NCBI RefSeq assembly: GCF_025993685.1
Contig: NZ_DAJPEN010000001.1
Span: forward strand, 1,426,001-1,490,000
DNA: 64,000 bases
DNA from: Bacteroides mediterraneensis
Lineage (GTDB): Bacteria; Bacteroidota; Bacteroidia; Bacteroidales; Bacteroidaceae
Reading direction: 5' to 3'
The notes under the pieces were generated by a model. That model saw only the letters and a program-made list of their open reading frames with translations. It did not search any database and was not told the DNA's origin. Shown in pieces: positions 52,395 to 60,798 of this stretch (position 1 is the stretch's first letter; each line of letters opens with the position of its first letter). Both the position numbers and the translations under genes were made by a program.

Positions 52395-52994
52395 ATGCAC
52401 ATCACGTTTGGAGAAGGGAACACACGTACAACGGCTGTTTTCACTATTTTATATTTACGTTCTATTGGTTTTGAGGTGAGCAATAATCTGTTTGCCGATC
52501 ATTCGTGGTATTTCCGTAATGCGTTGGTGAGAGCGAATTATAAGAATGCGCAGAAAGGGATTGATTACACACCTGTATATTTGGAACGCTTCTTCCGGAA
52601 TCTGCTGTTGGGAGACCAATGGGACTTGCGCAATCGTTATCTTCACATTACCCCTTCCAGCGAATGGAAGAACCAGCCTAATCTGGCAGAAACTAGGAAG
52701 ACAGGACAAGCTCAGGACAAGTTCAGGACAAGTTCAGGACAAGTTCAGGACAAGGTGCATACGGATAATCCGGATATAGAGCGTCTGGTAGCGGTGATTG
52801 GGAAAGACCAGATGTCCGTAAAGATGATGATGGAGAAATTGCAGTTAAAGGGGAGAGATAATTTTCTCCGTCTGTACCTTTTCCCAGCTTTGGAAGAGGG
52901 TTTTGTCACTTTACTGTATCCCGACAAGCCACGTCATCCCCGTCAGAAGTATCTTTTGACGGTAAAGGGACTGGCTTTGCTTTCGGAGTTGTAA
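52395..52994 (+). pseudogene. 5'-truncated Fic/DOC family protein
   Basis: About 200 residues in frame. It begins almost directly at the catalytic Fic motif, HITFGEGNTRTTAV (family HxFx(D/E)GN(G/T)R), and continues IGFEVSNNLFADHSWYFRNA, then YTPVYLERFFRNLLLGD, as in Bacteroides Fic proteins. These normally have about 150 or more residues before the motif, including the helices needed for the fold, so the N-terminal half is lost. An in-frame stop lies at 52350-52352. A repeat of 11 nt (52703-52755) sits inside, yet the reading frame on both sides still matches the family C-terminus (DQMSVKMMMEKLQLKGRDNF; KPRHPRQKYLLTVKGLALL). Confidence 0.75.
52703..52755 (+). repeat. 11-nt tandem repeat in the Fic remnant
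   Basis: Units aggacaagctc (52703-52713), aggacaagttc (52714-52724, 52725-52735, 52736-52746) and a partial unit at 52747-52755. Because 11 is not a multiple of three, each gain or loss would shift the frame. Confidence 0.85.
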
Positions 52995-53029
52995 TTTTAT
53001 TCTGTGTAAATTTTTTCTTATACCTATAT

Positions 53030-54340
53030 ATGACAAACATAAATTCAGATAATCTTACAAAGGTTATTGAGGCATACAAAGCTTACTTTAAAGAGCATTT
53101 TCCCGTTGAGATATATAAATGGAGAGCCGTGCGATGTTTTCTGGCTTACTGGGATATTGAAGCCCTTAATTTCAAGGATATGCTGATACAAGCATTAAGT
53201 AAAACAGAAAATTTGCTGACTTCAATGAATAATTATCCGAGGAAGATGTTGGAAGAGTTCTGTGAAGTAGATGAAACAAAGGTGCGCGAAATGTTTCGGG
53301 AACTATTTGATGAGAATCAGAATGTAGTTTTCCGAATCAATCAGTTTCGAAGGAATGCAGATGAACTGTTGAAACTATGGGGAAAGGGGAAGCAGCATTA
53401 TCAGACGCTTAATGCAATTACCACCTACCTCTGGCTTCGGTATCCGGATAAGTATTATATTTATAAGTATTCTTGTGCCCGGAAAATGGTAAGGGAACTG
53501 ATGCCTTCCATGGTACTTAAAAAAGGAAGTGGGGCAGAAGAAGTAGGTGAGGTTTTTAAGCTGTATGACAAGGTAGCTGAAGTGTTACAGAAGGATGCTG
53601 ATATCAGGAAAATGCTGGATGGGGTGTTGACGGAGGATTGCTATCCCGATAAGGAATTGAAAATAGCTGTAATAGATTTGGCGTATTTTGTCGGCCGGTT
53701 TTATCACCCGGAATCAGTCTTGTTGCCAGAACCAGGGACGAAGGTGCAAACCTGGATTTACTCTCCTGGAGAAGGGGCCCGTAAATGGGATGAATGTGTA
53801 GCTAATGACAAGATGTATCTGGGTTGGGATGATATGGGAGATTTTGATCCGTATGAAACCCGTGAAGACATGAGGCTTCGGATGAAGGAATTGTACGGCG
53901 AGGAAAAGGATTACAGGAATGACAGTCTAGCTACTTGGGAGTTTACCAATGAAATGAATATAGGCGATGTGGTGTTTGCCAAGAAAGGTCGGGGGTGTAT
54001 TATCGGACGGGGAATAGTCACTGGCGATTATGAATATGATAAGAACCGGGCGGAATACAGACATGTTAGAAGTATAAAATGGAATAAAGTGGGGGAATGG
54101 ACTTTACAGGAACCTCTTGCAATGAAAACGCTGACTAACCTGACAGCTTATACGGATTACGTGAGGAAATTGAATGAACTGGTGGAAAGTGATATGGAGC
54201 CGAAAGCTGCTGGCAATTACTGGTGGCTGTGTGCAAACCCGAAAATCTGGAGTATGACGGATGGATGGTCGGAGAAGAACAGGACTACACACTCTATAAC
54301 ACAACTGGAAATAAACGGCGTGTCTTCCAACATTTCTTAG
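53030..54340 (+). CDS. mcrB: McrB-like protein, N-terminal part (frame broken near 54263)
   Basis: 436 residues as read, ending in a short off-frame tail (SEKNRTTHSITQLEINGVSS). A helical N-terminal half (MTNINSDNLTKVIEAYKAYF...YLWLRYPDKYYIYKYSCARK) is followed by a PUA/EVE-like region (TKVQTWIYSPGEGARKWDEC; VVFAKKGRGCIIGRGIVTGD). It then enters a second EVE-type domain, NYWWLCANPKIWSMTDG, whose continuation VGEEQDYTLYN lies in the next gene's frame. Intact McrB-like proteins of Bacteroidales have these joined, so one base near 54263-54264 seems missing. Restriction of modified DNA with McrC. It is AT-rich. Confidence 0.75.
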   Translation: MTNINSDNLTKVIEAYKAYFKEHFPVEIYKWRAVRCFLAYWDIEALNFKDMLIQALSKTENLLTSMNNYPRKMLEEFCEVDETKVREMFRELFDENQNVVFRINQFRRNADELLKLWGKGKQHYQTLNAITTYLWLRYPDKYYIYKYSCARKMVRELMPSMVLKKGSGAEEVGEVFKLYDKVAEVLQKDADIRKMLDGVLTEDCYPDKELKIAVIDLAYFVGRFYHPESVLLPEPGTKVQTWIYSPGEGARKWDECVANDKMYLGWDDMGDFDPYETREDMRLRMKELYGEEKDYRNDSLATWEFTNEMNIGDVVFAKKGRGCIIGRGIVTGDYEYDKNRAEYRHVRSIKWNKVGEWTLQEPLAMKTLTNLTAYTDYVRKLNELVESDMEPKAAGNYWWLCANPKIWSMTDGWSEKNRTTHSITQLEINGVSSNIS

Positions 54341-55488
54341 ATGCCCGAGTAGGAGATAAGGTGGTCTGTTACGAGGCAAATCCCACTAAACAGATTACTG
54401 GACTGGCCGTAATCTCGAAGGAAAGCGATGGCGAAAGGATCTGTTTCCGGAAAGTAGAGACGCTGGCTTCGCCTGTAGAGTTGTCGGAAGTAAAAGCAGT
54501 ACCTGAACTGGCAAATATGGAATTTCTGGTAAATCCGAACGGTAGTTTCTTCCATTTGACAGAAAAGGAATATACGACTTTGCTGAATCTTATTCGGGAG
54601 GAGAATGACAGTATTCAGCCGGAAAGATCCATTGAGAAATATACGAAAGAGGATTTTCTGAAAGAGGTGTTCATGAGTGAACAGGACTTTGATACTTTAC
54701 AGCACCTGATTCGGAACAAGAAGAATGTGATTCTCCAAGGAGCTCCGGGGGTGGGAAAGACTTTCTGTGCCCGCCGTTTGGCACAGGCCATGATGGGCGA
54801 AAGGGATGAGAGCCGTATTGCGCTGATTCAGTTCCACCAGAATTATTCTTACGAGGACTTTGTGATGGGCTACAAGCCGGCAGGAGCGACCTTTGAGTTG
54901 CAGAAGGGTATATTCTATAAGTTCTGTATGCTTGCGGCCAATCATCCCGAAAAAGAATATTTCTTTATTATTGATGAGATTAACCGCGGAAACCTGTCGA
55001 AGATATTCGGGGAACTGTTGATGCTGATTGAGAAGGATTACCGGGGAGAAAAGTTGACGTTGGCTTATAAGGATGAGAAGTTTTTTGTACCGAGTAATCT
55101 GTATCTTATCGGTATGATGAATACGGCCGACCGCAGTCTGGCATTGATTGATTATGCGTTGCGTCGCCGGTTCAGTTTCTTTGAAATGAAACCTGGCTTT
55201 GACTCGGAGGTTTTCAAGGTTTATCTGAAGGAAAAAGACAATGTAAGGCTGAATGAGTTGGTGGAACAGGTGAAAGAACTGAACCGTCAGATTGCAGCAG
55301 ATGATTCATTGGGAAAGGGATTTGAGATAGGGCATAGTTACCTGTGTACAAGGGAGGCTGTGACGGATGAATGGTTGAAGGAGGTGGTGAATTATGACAT
55401 CCTTCCGATGCTGCGGGAGTATTGGTTTGATAACAAGTCGGAAGTGGATAGATGGTCGAACAAGTTAAACGGTATTTTCAATGACTAA
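54223..55488 (+). CDS. mcrB: McrB-like GTPase, C-terminal AAA+ part
   Basis: 421 residues in the open frame; the first ATG in this frame is 54265 (MVGEEQDYTLYNTTGNKRRV). It holds the rest of the EVE-type domain, then the AAA+ motor: Walker A ILQGAPGVGKTFCARRLAQA, the McrB hallmark FFIIDEINRGNLSKIFGEL, and GMMNTADRSLALIDYALRRR with the sensor Asn and Arg finger. McrB family members hydrolyse GTP to power DNA translocation and cleavage by McrC. With a GGAG at 54249-54252 upstream of 54265 it might be made on its own, like the short McrB of E. coli. Otherwise it needs a frame repair. It overlaps mcrC by eight bases. Confidence 0.85.
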   Translation: MAVCKPENLEYDGWMVGEEQDYTLYNTTGNKRRVFQHFLDARVGDKVVCYEANPTKQITGLAVISKESDGERICFRKVETLASPVELSEVKAVPELANMEFLVNPNGSFFHLTEKEYTTLLNLIREENDSIQPERSIEKYTKEDFLKEVFMSEQDFDTLQHLIRNKKNVILQGAPGVGKTFCARRLAQAMMGERDESRIALIQFHQNYSYEDFVMGYKPAGATFELQKGIFYKFCMLAANHPEKEYFFIIDEINRGNLSKIFGELLMLIEKDYRGEKLTLAYKDEKFFVPSNLYLIGMMNTADRSLALIDYALRRRFSFFEMKPGFDSEVFKVYLKEKDNVRLNELVEQVKELNRQIAADDSLGKGFEIGHSYLCTREAVTDEWLKEVVNYDILPMLREYWFDNKSEVDRWSNKLNGIFND

Positions 55489-56521
55489 GAACGGGACTAT
55501 CTGGATTCGCAACGTGTATTATATGTTGTCGTATGCTTTTGAGGAACTGAAGAAGAATAATTATGAGTACATTGCTCGTGAAGAGTTCGAACGGATCCAA
55601 GACTTGTTTGCTGAAATTCTTTACAAGGGAGTATCGGCCCAATTGAAACGTGGATTACACCGGGAATATGTGAGCAAGACAGAAGATTTATCGATGTTAA
55701 AGGGACGTTTGGATATAAAAGGAACCATCAATAACCGGATGAGATGTCGGAATGTGCTGCGTTGTGAATACGATGATTTGTCGGAAAATAATCTGTTCAA
55801 TCAGGTACTGAAGACAACTTTGTCGCTTTTATGCCACGAACGGAGTGTGTTGCCTGTACGAAAAGCAAAATTGAAACAGTTGATGTCTTTCTTTTCGGAG
55901 ATAGACGGGATTGACCTCCGGAATATCCGGTGGAACGGTTTTGTGTATCAGCGAAACAATCAGACATATCGAATGCTGATGAATGTATGCTATTTCATTA
56001 TTGACGGCATGCTTATGACAACAGAGGCTGGAAAATATCGTATGGCGACCTTTTCGGACGAACACATGTGTCGTTTGTTTGAACGGTTTGTGTTGGAATA
56101 TTACCGGGTGCATCACCGTGAATTAGCCCCTAATCCAGACAGAATTGCATGGAACATTTGCACGGAAGAGACCACCATGATTGATTTTTTGCCTGCGATG
56201 CGGAGTGATATCGTGCTGCATCGGGGAGACCGAACCTTGGTCATTGATACAAAATATTATAGTCATGCCATGCAACGCCGTTTTGACAAGCCGACAATTC
56301 ATTCTGCAAATCTGTATCAGCTGTTTACCTATGTGAAGAATCTGGACGTAGAAAATACGGGGAAAGTGAGTGGTTTGCTTTTGTATGCCAAAACAGACGA
56401 AGATATCACTCCCGATCTTACAGCCTTATTCGGTAAGAATCGCATGCGGGTAAAGACACTTGATTTGAACCAGAAATTCTCTAGTATAGCTAGACAATTG
56501 GAGGATTTGCTTGAATGGTAA
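55481..56521 (+). CDS. mcrC: McrC nuclease subunit
   Basis: 346 residues. MTKNGTIWIRNVYYMLSYAF at the N-terminus, GLHREYVSKTEDLSMLKGRL, and the PD-(D/E)XK nuclease site MRSDIVLHRGDRTLVIDTKY with Asp and DTK. It is intact over the family's usual length, so any loss of restriction would come from mcrB. It ends one base before the convergent glycerate kinase stop. Confidence 0.9.
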   Translation: MTKNGTIWIRNVYYMLSYAFEELKKNNYEYIAREEFERIQDLFAEILYKGVSAQLKRGLHREYVSKTEDLSMLKGRLDIKGTINNRMRCRNVLRCEYDDLSENNLFNQVLKTTLSLLCHERSVLPVRKAKLKQLMSFFSEIDGIDLRNIRWNGFVYQRNNQTYRMLMNVCYFIIDGMLMTTEAGKYRMATFSDEHMCRLFERFVLEYYRVHHRELAPNPDRIAWNICTEETTMIDFLPAMRSDIVLHRGDRTLVIDTKYYSHAMQRRFDKPTIHSANLYQLFTYVKNLDVENTGKVSGLLLYAKTDEDITPDLTALFGKNRMRVKTLDLNQKFSSIARQLEDLLEW

Positions 56522-56522
56522 A

Positions 56523-57596
56523 TTATATCATATTCTCTTTACACACACTTTCCACCCACCTTCCAATATTCTCCCGGGCAACTTCCGGACGGATGGCTTC
56601 TTCAAGAGGCATGCCTTCGGGCGTGAGACTGTCCACGCGACTGAATCCGGCCTGGAGCAGCGGCTCGGCGTCGAGGGCTTGTCCGGCCACTAGCCAGGTG
56701 GGGACGTGGTGAGCTTGTGCGCGGCGCATCACCCGTTCCGGCAACTTGCCCATGAGGGTCTGACGGTCAGCACGGCCTTCACCGGTGAGGACCAGGTCGG
56801 TGTGGGTCAGGAGGGTATCGAAACCGCAGAGGTCGAGCAGGAGGTCGGCACCCGATTGCGTAGTGGCCTGAAGGTATTGCAGAAAAGCGTATCCCAGTCC
56901 CCCGGCAGCTCCGGCACCCGGCTGGGAGGAAGCATCTCTGCCCATGCGGCGGGCCGACTCCTCGGCAAACTGACGGGCACGGCGGTCCAGTTTCTCCACC
57001 ATCTCCGGTGTGGCTCCCTTCTGCGGGGCAAACACGTGAGCCGCTCCTTCCGGTCCGTAGAGCGGGTTGCGCACGTCGCTGGCCAGGATGAAGCGGCATC
57101 CGGAGAGTGCCCCGTGCAGCACCTCTTCTATCCTTCCGTCCAGCGCCAGACAGTCGGTCAGACCCTGAAGCATCCCTTTTCCGGCATCGCTCGTGCCGCT
57201 TCCGCCCAGTCCGATGATAAAGCGGCGGCATCCGTGGCGTGCAGCATGGGCCACGAGCTCACCCACTCCGTAGGTAGTAGCCACCAGCGGGTTGCGCTCT
57301 TCGGCGGTCATCCGGGTCAGTCCGCAGGCTTGTGCGGTTTCGATGACGGCGGTTCCGTCGGGTGCGAGACCGTAGCGGGCGGTGACGGGGCGCATCAGCG
57401 GGTCGTGCACTTCCACTTCCTGCATTTCTCCATGCAGGGCGGCGATAAAGGCTTGCAGCATGCCTTCACCTCCGTCGGACATCGGGAGGGCATGTACTTC
57501 CACGCCGCGGGCGGTCAGGGCCTGCGAAAAAGCGGCTTCCACCTCTTCCGAGGAGAGGCAGCCTTTGAAAGAATCGAGGGCAAGTAAGATTCGCAT
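56523..57596 (-). CDS. Glycerate kinase (GlxK/GarK family)
   Basis: 357 residues. MRILLALDSFKGCLSSEEVE at the start, LPMSDGGEGMLQAFIAAL near residue 39, IETAQACGLTRMT, GLGGSGTSDAGKGMLQGL near 151, and QPGAGAAGGLGYAFLQYL, the family glycine-rich block. Reaction: phosphorylation of D-glycerate with ATP. It stands alone, convergent with mcrC, and marks the return to normal base composition after the island. Confidence 0.93.
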   Translation of the reverse strand: MRILLALDSFKGCLSSEEVEAAFSQALTARGVEVHALPMSDGGEGMLQAFIAALHGEMQEVEVHDPLMRPVTARYGLAPDGTAVIETAQACGLTRMTAEERNPLVATTYGVGELVAHAARHGCRRFIIGLGGSGTSDAGKGMLQGLTDCLALDGRIEEVLHGALSGCRFILASDVRNPLYGPEGAAHVFAPQKGATPEMVEKLDRRARQFAEESARRMGRDASSQPGAGAAGGLGYAFLQYLQATTQSGADLLLDLCGFDTLLTHTDLVLTGEGRADRQTLMGKLPERVMRRAQAHHVPTWLVAGQALDAEPLLQAGFSRVDSLTPEGMPLEEAIRPEVARENIGRWVESVCKENMI

Positions 57597-57648
57597 AGGT
57601 TTGTAGTTCAGTGTAGCGATACTGACTACAAAATTACGTTTCTTCTGC

Positions 57649-58494
57649 TTATCGGCAAAATAAATTGTAACTTAAACCTATATGGAAGGCGAACATACCT
57701 TGGGCCTTGTTCGCCGGCTCTTCAGCCGCCATAACGAAGCCGATTCCTCCACTTGCTCCCAGACGCTTGTAAATCTGGTGGGTGTATTCCAGAAATCCCC
57801 CGAACCCGATTTCCGTTTTCTGGTGCTTGCTGAAATACTGTGGACCGGCATAAAGGCTCATTGCCAGAAATTTGGAAAGGTGCATCTGCACGCCTACGTT
57901 CCATAGGTAGCGTTTGTCGTCTGCTCTCTCGGACTTGAATTTTGTGTTGTAGCCAAACGCTACCGACAGACCGAATACCACAGGAGAAGTATAACGCAGA
58001 CGAATCCCTGCATTGCCATAAGTAAAGCCGTAGCCTGCTTCCAGGTTGATGAGATGATTTTCGTTGTCCCAGCCCTTGGCATAGGTAAGATCAGCCAGTG
58101 CCCGTCCGGCGTTTGCGGCCCATTCACTGTCGGAAGAAGAAAAGGTGGGCGTTTGGTACTCACTTTCATTTGTCTGCGACTGGCTGTTGCTGTCAACGTG
58201 AGGGAAGAGTGTCGTAAAGACATAAGTGCGTATGGTCGGTTTGCCGGTTCCCATCGATACGCTTCCTGTGGGATTTTGAATCTGATTTCCTTCACAGTCG
58301 TATGCCTCAAACCAGCTCAAGGAATGAGGAATAGTGAGCTCTGTGACCAGCTGGAAGGTGCCGTAAGGTGTTTTCAAGGTGATGGGTGTACAAAGGTTGC
58401 CTCCGGCTTTGAATATGGTGTAATATTCGCTTTCAGCCTGGGCCATTTGGAAGCTTGTCCATAGCAGAAGGACAAGAAAAATACATTTTTTCAT
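57649..58494 (-). CDS. Outer-membrane beta-barrel protein of unknown function
   Basis: 281 residues with signal MKKCIFLVLLLWTSFQMAQA. The C-terminal half (from LINLEAGYGFTYGNAGIRLR) alternates aromatic and polar residues with turns, as in PorT/OmpA-like 8-stranded barrels, and ends MFAFHIGLSYNLFCR. The N-terminal part holds ITLKTPYGTFQLVTELTIPH and a Ser/Gln-rich linker. No specific family is recognised. It is next to glycerate kinase on the same strand, with a 52-base gap. Confidence 0.6.
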   Translation of the reverse strand: MKKCIFLVLLLWTSFQMAQAESEYYTIFKAGGNLCTPITLKTPYGTFQLVTELTIPHSLSWFEAYDCEGNQIQNPTGSVSMGTGKPTIRTYVFTTLFPHVDSNSQSQTNESEYQTPTFSSSDSEWAANAGRALADLTYAKGWDNENHLINLEAGYGFTYGNAGIRLRYTSPVVFGLSVAFGYNTKFKSERADDKRYLWNVGVQMHLSKFLAMSLYAGPQYFSKHQKTEIGFGGFLEYTHQIYKRLGASGGIGFVMAAEEPANKAQGMFAFHIGLSYNLFCR

Positions 58495-58647
58495 AATAGT
58501 ACGGATTTAAGATGAAATTTCTGTACTACAAAGAAAGAAAATAGATTTGTTTTTCCTGTCATGGATTTTCAGGACGGGAGAAGTATAAAATAAATGACAG
58601 CCGAATGATAATATATGTGAAAATAGAGAGAGAAAGTGAAGACAGTA

Positions 58648-58678
58648 GTTGTTTCTTATCTTTTAATGAATATATTTG
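58648..58678 (+). promoter_or_regulatory. Promoter of the membrane protein at 58717
   Basis: GTTG at 58648-58651, a 19-base gap and TATATTTG at 58671-58678, 38 bases before the ATG at 58717. Confidence 0.55.
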
Positions 58679-58716
58679 TATTTGTAAAATATGTCTAATT
58701 TTAAAATCTATTTACT

Positions 58717-59334
58717 ATGGACGCCCAACCTAAAATCACACTCTCCGGAGTGTTGTCCGAGGGTATTGCCATCGGAATCAAAAATCTTGCTTCGTTGATA
58801 GTGGCCAGTCTTTTGTGGCTTGTCACCATTTGGATTCCCTACTTGAACGTGGGGACGACCATCGCCATGAGCACCATTCCCATCGAACTGAGCAAGGGAA
58901 AAGTCATTTCTCCGTTGTTTATCTTCGACGCGAAGTACAGGAAGTACATGGGAGAATATTTCACTTTGAAAGGAATGATGTGGATGGCCATTTTCCCGGC
59001 TTCGCTTTTTGTCATAGTGCCGGGTATGATTATTTCATTGGGATGGTCTCTGGCCTTGTTCATTCTGTTGGATAGAGGAGTGGCGCCAGGGGAGGCCATG
59101 ATTCGCAGCAACAAAGCTACTTACGGTTACAAGTGGACTATCTTCGGAGTAGGATTCGTATTGAATGTCTTGTTTGTTATTCTGGCATTGATTCTGCTCC
59201 AGATTCCGCATATCGGCGTTCTGTTGGTTTTCATTCTGATAATCGTGCTGATGGTAGCCCGACTGGGTTGCAATTCCGTCATCTATCGCAACCTGGCAGG
59301 AAAGGAGGCAGCTGAAGAAGCTGTAGAAATGTGA
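58717..59334 (+). CDS. Membrane protein of unknown function
   Basis: 205 residues with about five membrane helices (IKNLASLIVASLLWLVTIWI; GMMWMAIFPASLFVIVPGMI; LGWSLALFILLDRG; FGVGFVLNVLFVILALILLQ; LLVFILIIVLMVARL). The overall pattern with RGVAPGEAMIRSNKATYGYK between helices 3 and 4 resembles DUF975-like integral membrane proteins, but a family cannot be named. It has its own promoter and a terminator at 59364-59416. Confidence 0.6.
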   Translation: MDAQPKITLSGVLSEGIAIGIKNLASLIVASLLWLVTIWIPYLNVGTTIAMSTIPIELSKGKVISPLFIFDAKYRKYMGEYFTLKGMMWMAIFPASLFVIVPGMIISLGWSLALFILLDRGVAPGEAMIRSNKATYGYKWTIFGVGFVLNVLFVILALILLQIPHIGVLLVFILIIVLMVARLGCNSVIYRNLAGKEAAEEAVEM

Positions 59335-59363
59335 CAGACATGGTAATGTCTTTTTGAAAAGAG

Positions 59364-59416
59364 GCCGGAAGGAGTGGGGCAGAATATCAGTGATGCATGA
59401 ACTCTTTCCGGCTTTT
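59364..59416 (+). terminator. Terminator after the membrane protein gene
   Basis: gccggaaggagt (59364-59375) pairs with actctttccggc (59401-59412) with one G-T pair, then TTTT to 59416. It is between two convergent genes and could serve both. Confidence 0.75.
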
Positions 59417-59440
59417 ATGTCCTAATTCCGCGCTTCCCTC

Positions 59441-59740
59441 TCAACAACCGCTTCCGTCCAGGTTACAAGTGGCGCCTTCTTCCACAGGGCGTGAATGCAG
59501 TCCCGCATCTTCCGGGCTGAGGGTCACGGTGCCGTCTTCCAGCACGAAGCAGGGGATGCCCGCCGCACCGGTGCGCTTGGCTTCGTCGAACACGGGCGAG
59601 TGGTCGCGGAGCTTGAGGAAAGCCTTGAGGTTCTTCACATGCTGCCCGATGTCGATGATTTCGTATCGGTCGTTGCCTTTCACTTGTGCTTCCACGTAGG
59701 TGCAGTCGGGACAGGTGTCCATTCCATAAATCTTGATCAT
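59441..59740 (-). CDS. Glutaredoxin-related protein
   Basis: 99 residues: MIKIYGMDTCPDCTYVEAQV gives the CPDC redox site at residues 10-13, and GAAGIPCFVLEDGTVTLSPE has the cis-Pro before the Cys. This is a thioredoxin-fold, glutaredoxin-like protein with a two-Cys site, plus two more Cys at the C-terminus (ATCNLDGSGC). Likely a cytoplasmic thiol-disulfide reductase; substrate unknown. Confidence 0.85.
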   Translation of the reverse strand: MIKIYGMDTCPDCTYVEAQVKGNDRYEIIDIGQHVKNLKAFLKLRDHSPVFDEAKRTGAAGIPCFVLEDGTVTLSPEDAGLHSRPVEEGATCNLDGSGC

Positions 59741-59851
59741 GGTCGTATCGTTTTTTTAGGATGATTCAATTTGTGGGGTAAAGATACGCATTTTCCCCGT
59801 TCCGGCGATGAAAAACTGCGGTGCAAGTGAATACCCGAAGGGGATAATCCG

Positions 59852-59859
59852 TATCTTTG
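59852..59859 (+). promoter_or_regulatory. -7 box of the AEC transporter gene
   Basis: TATCTTTG at 59852-59859, 28 bases before the ATG at 59888. The -33 region is not clear. Confidence 0.45.
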
Positions 59860-59887
59860 CGCGACTTTTTAAGGCAAGAAGAAGACA

Positions 59888-60796
59888 ATGGATGCAATCG
59901 TGACGCAGATGATTATCCTGTTCATCCTGGTAATCGTCGGTTATTATCTGAGCAAGAAGAAAATGATGGATGCGGATTTCGACCGCAAACTTTCGGGACT
60001 GGTCATCAACGTGACATGCCCCAGTCTGATACTTTCGTCGGTGATGGGCGACACACTCCCGGACAAGGAACTGATTCTGCCGCTGCTCGTGGTGGGGTTC
60101 GCCACCTATGTGGTACTGATTGGAGCCGCCTTCCTGCTCCCGCGCTACCTGCCCGTCAAGGTGGCCGACCGTGGCATCTACAGTTTCATGCTGGCTTTCG
60201 GCAACGTGGGCTTCATCGGCTATCCCATCGTGGCCTCCATCTTCGGCGCCAGTGCGGTGTTTTACGCCAGCATCCTCAACTTCCCCAGCACACTACTGAT
60301 TTTCGTGTTCGGCACCCTCTTCATCTCGGGCGGCGAGGGCAAGATGCGCTTCGACTGGCGCACGCTCTATTGTCCGGCGATGATTGCCTCGTATCTCTCC
60401 ATCCTGATTGTGGTGACGGGATGGGTTCCGCCGCGCGTCATCAGTACCCCGTTCGTGCTGTTGGGTAATGTCACCGTACCTGCCGCCCTGCTCATCATCG
60501 GCTCGTCCATCGCCCAGGTGCCTATCCGCTGGATGTTCGGCAACACAGCCATCTATCTGATGGCGGCCCTGCGTCTGATGCTCGTTCCCTTGCTGATTCT
60601 CTACCTTTCCCGTCTCTGTCAGGTGGACGAGACCATCGCCAATATCAACGTGGTGCTGGCCGCCATGCCCGTGGCTTCGTACGGCACCCTGTTCTGCATC
60701 CAGTACCAGAAAGGGGAGGTCATCATGGCCGAGGGCACCTTCCTCACCACCTTGCTCTCCGTGCTGAGTATCCCGCTGCTGACGATGTTCCTGTAG
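59888..60796 (+). CDS. AEC (auxin efflux carrier) family transporter
   Basis: 302 residues with about ten helices. DAIVTQMIILFILVIVGYYL at the start, FDRKLSGLVINVTCPSLILS, and GNVGFIGYPIVASIFGASAV are typical AEC motifs (NxxxPxL-type core), followed by SIAQVPIRWMFGNTAIYLM. Family members export organic acids or amino acids at the inner membrane. Substrate unknown. Convergent with the next gene, two bases apart. Confidence 0.88.
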   Translation: MDAIVTQMIILFILVIVGYYLSKKKMMDADFDRKLSGLVINVTCPSLILSSVMGDTLPDKELILPLLVVGFATYVVLIGAAFLLPRYLPVKVADRGIYSFMLAFGNVGFIGYPIVASIFGASAVFYASILNFPSTLLIFVFGTLFISGGEGKMRFDWRTLYCPAMIASYLSILIVVTGWVPPRVISTPFVLLGNVTVPAALLIIGSSIAQVPIRWMFGNTAIYLMAALRLMLVPLLILYLSRLCQVDETIANINVVLAAMPVASYGTLFCIQYQKGEVIMAEGTFLTTLLSVLSIPLLTMFL

Positions 60797-60798
60797 CC

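Noticed and set aside
54223..54340. Programmed -1 ribosomal frameshift in mcrB
   Set aside because: No slippery heptamer (X XXY YYZ) in the correct frame near 54255-54270 and no clear downstream stem. A mutation or slippage is simpler.
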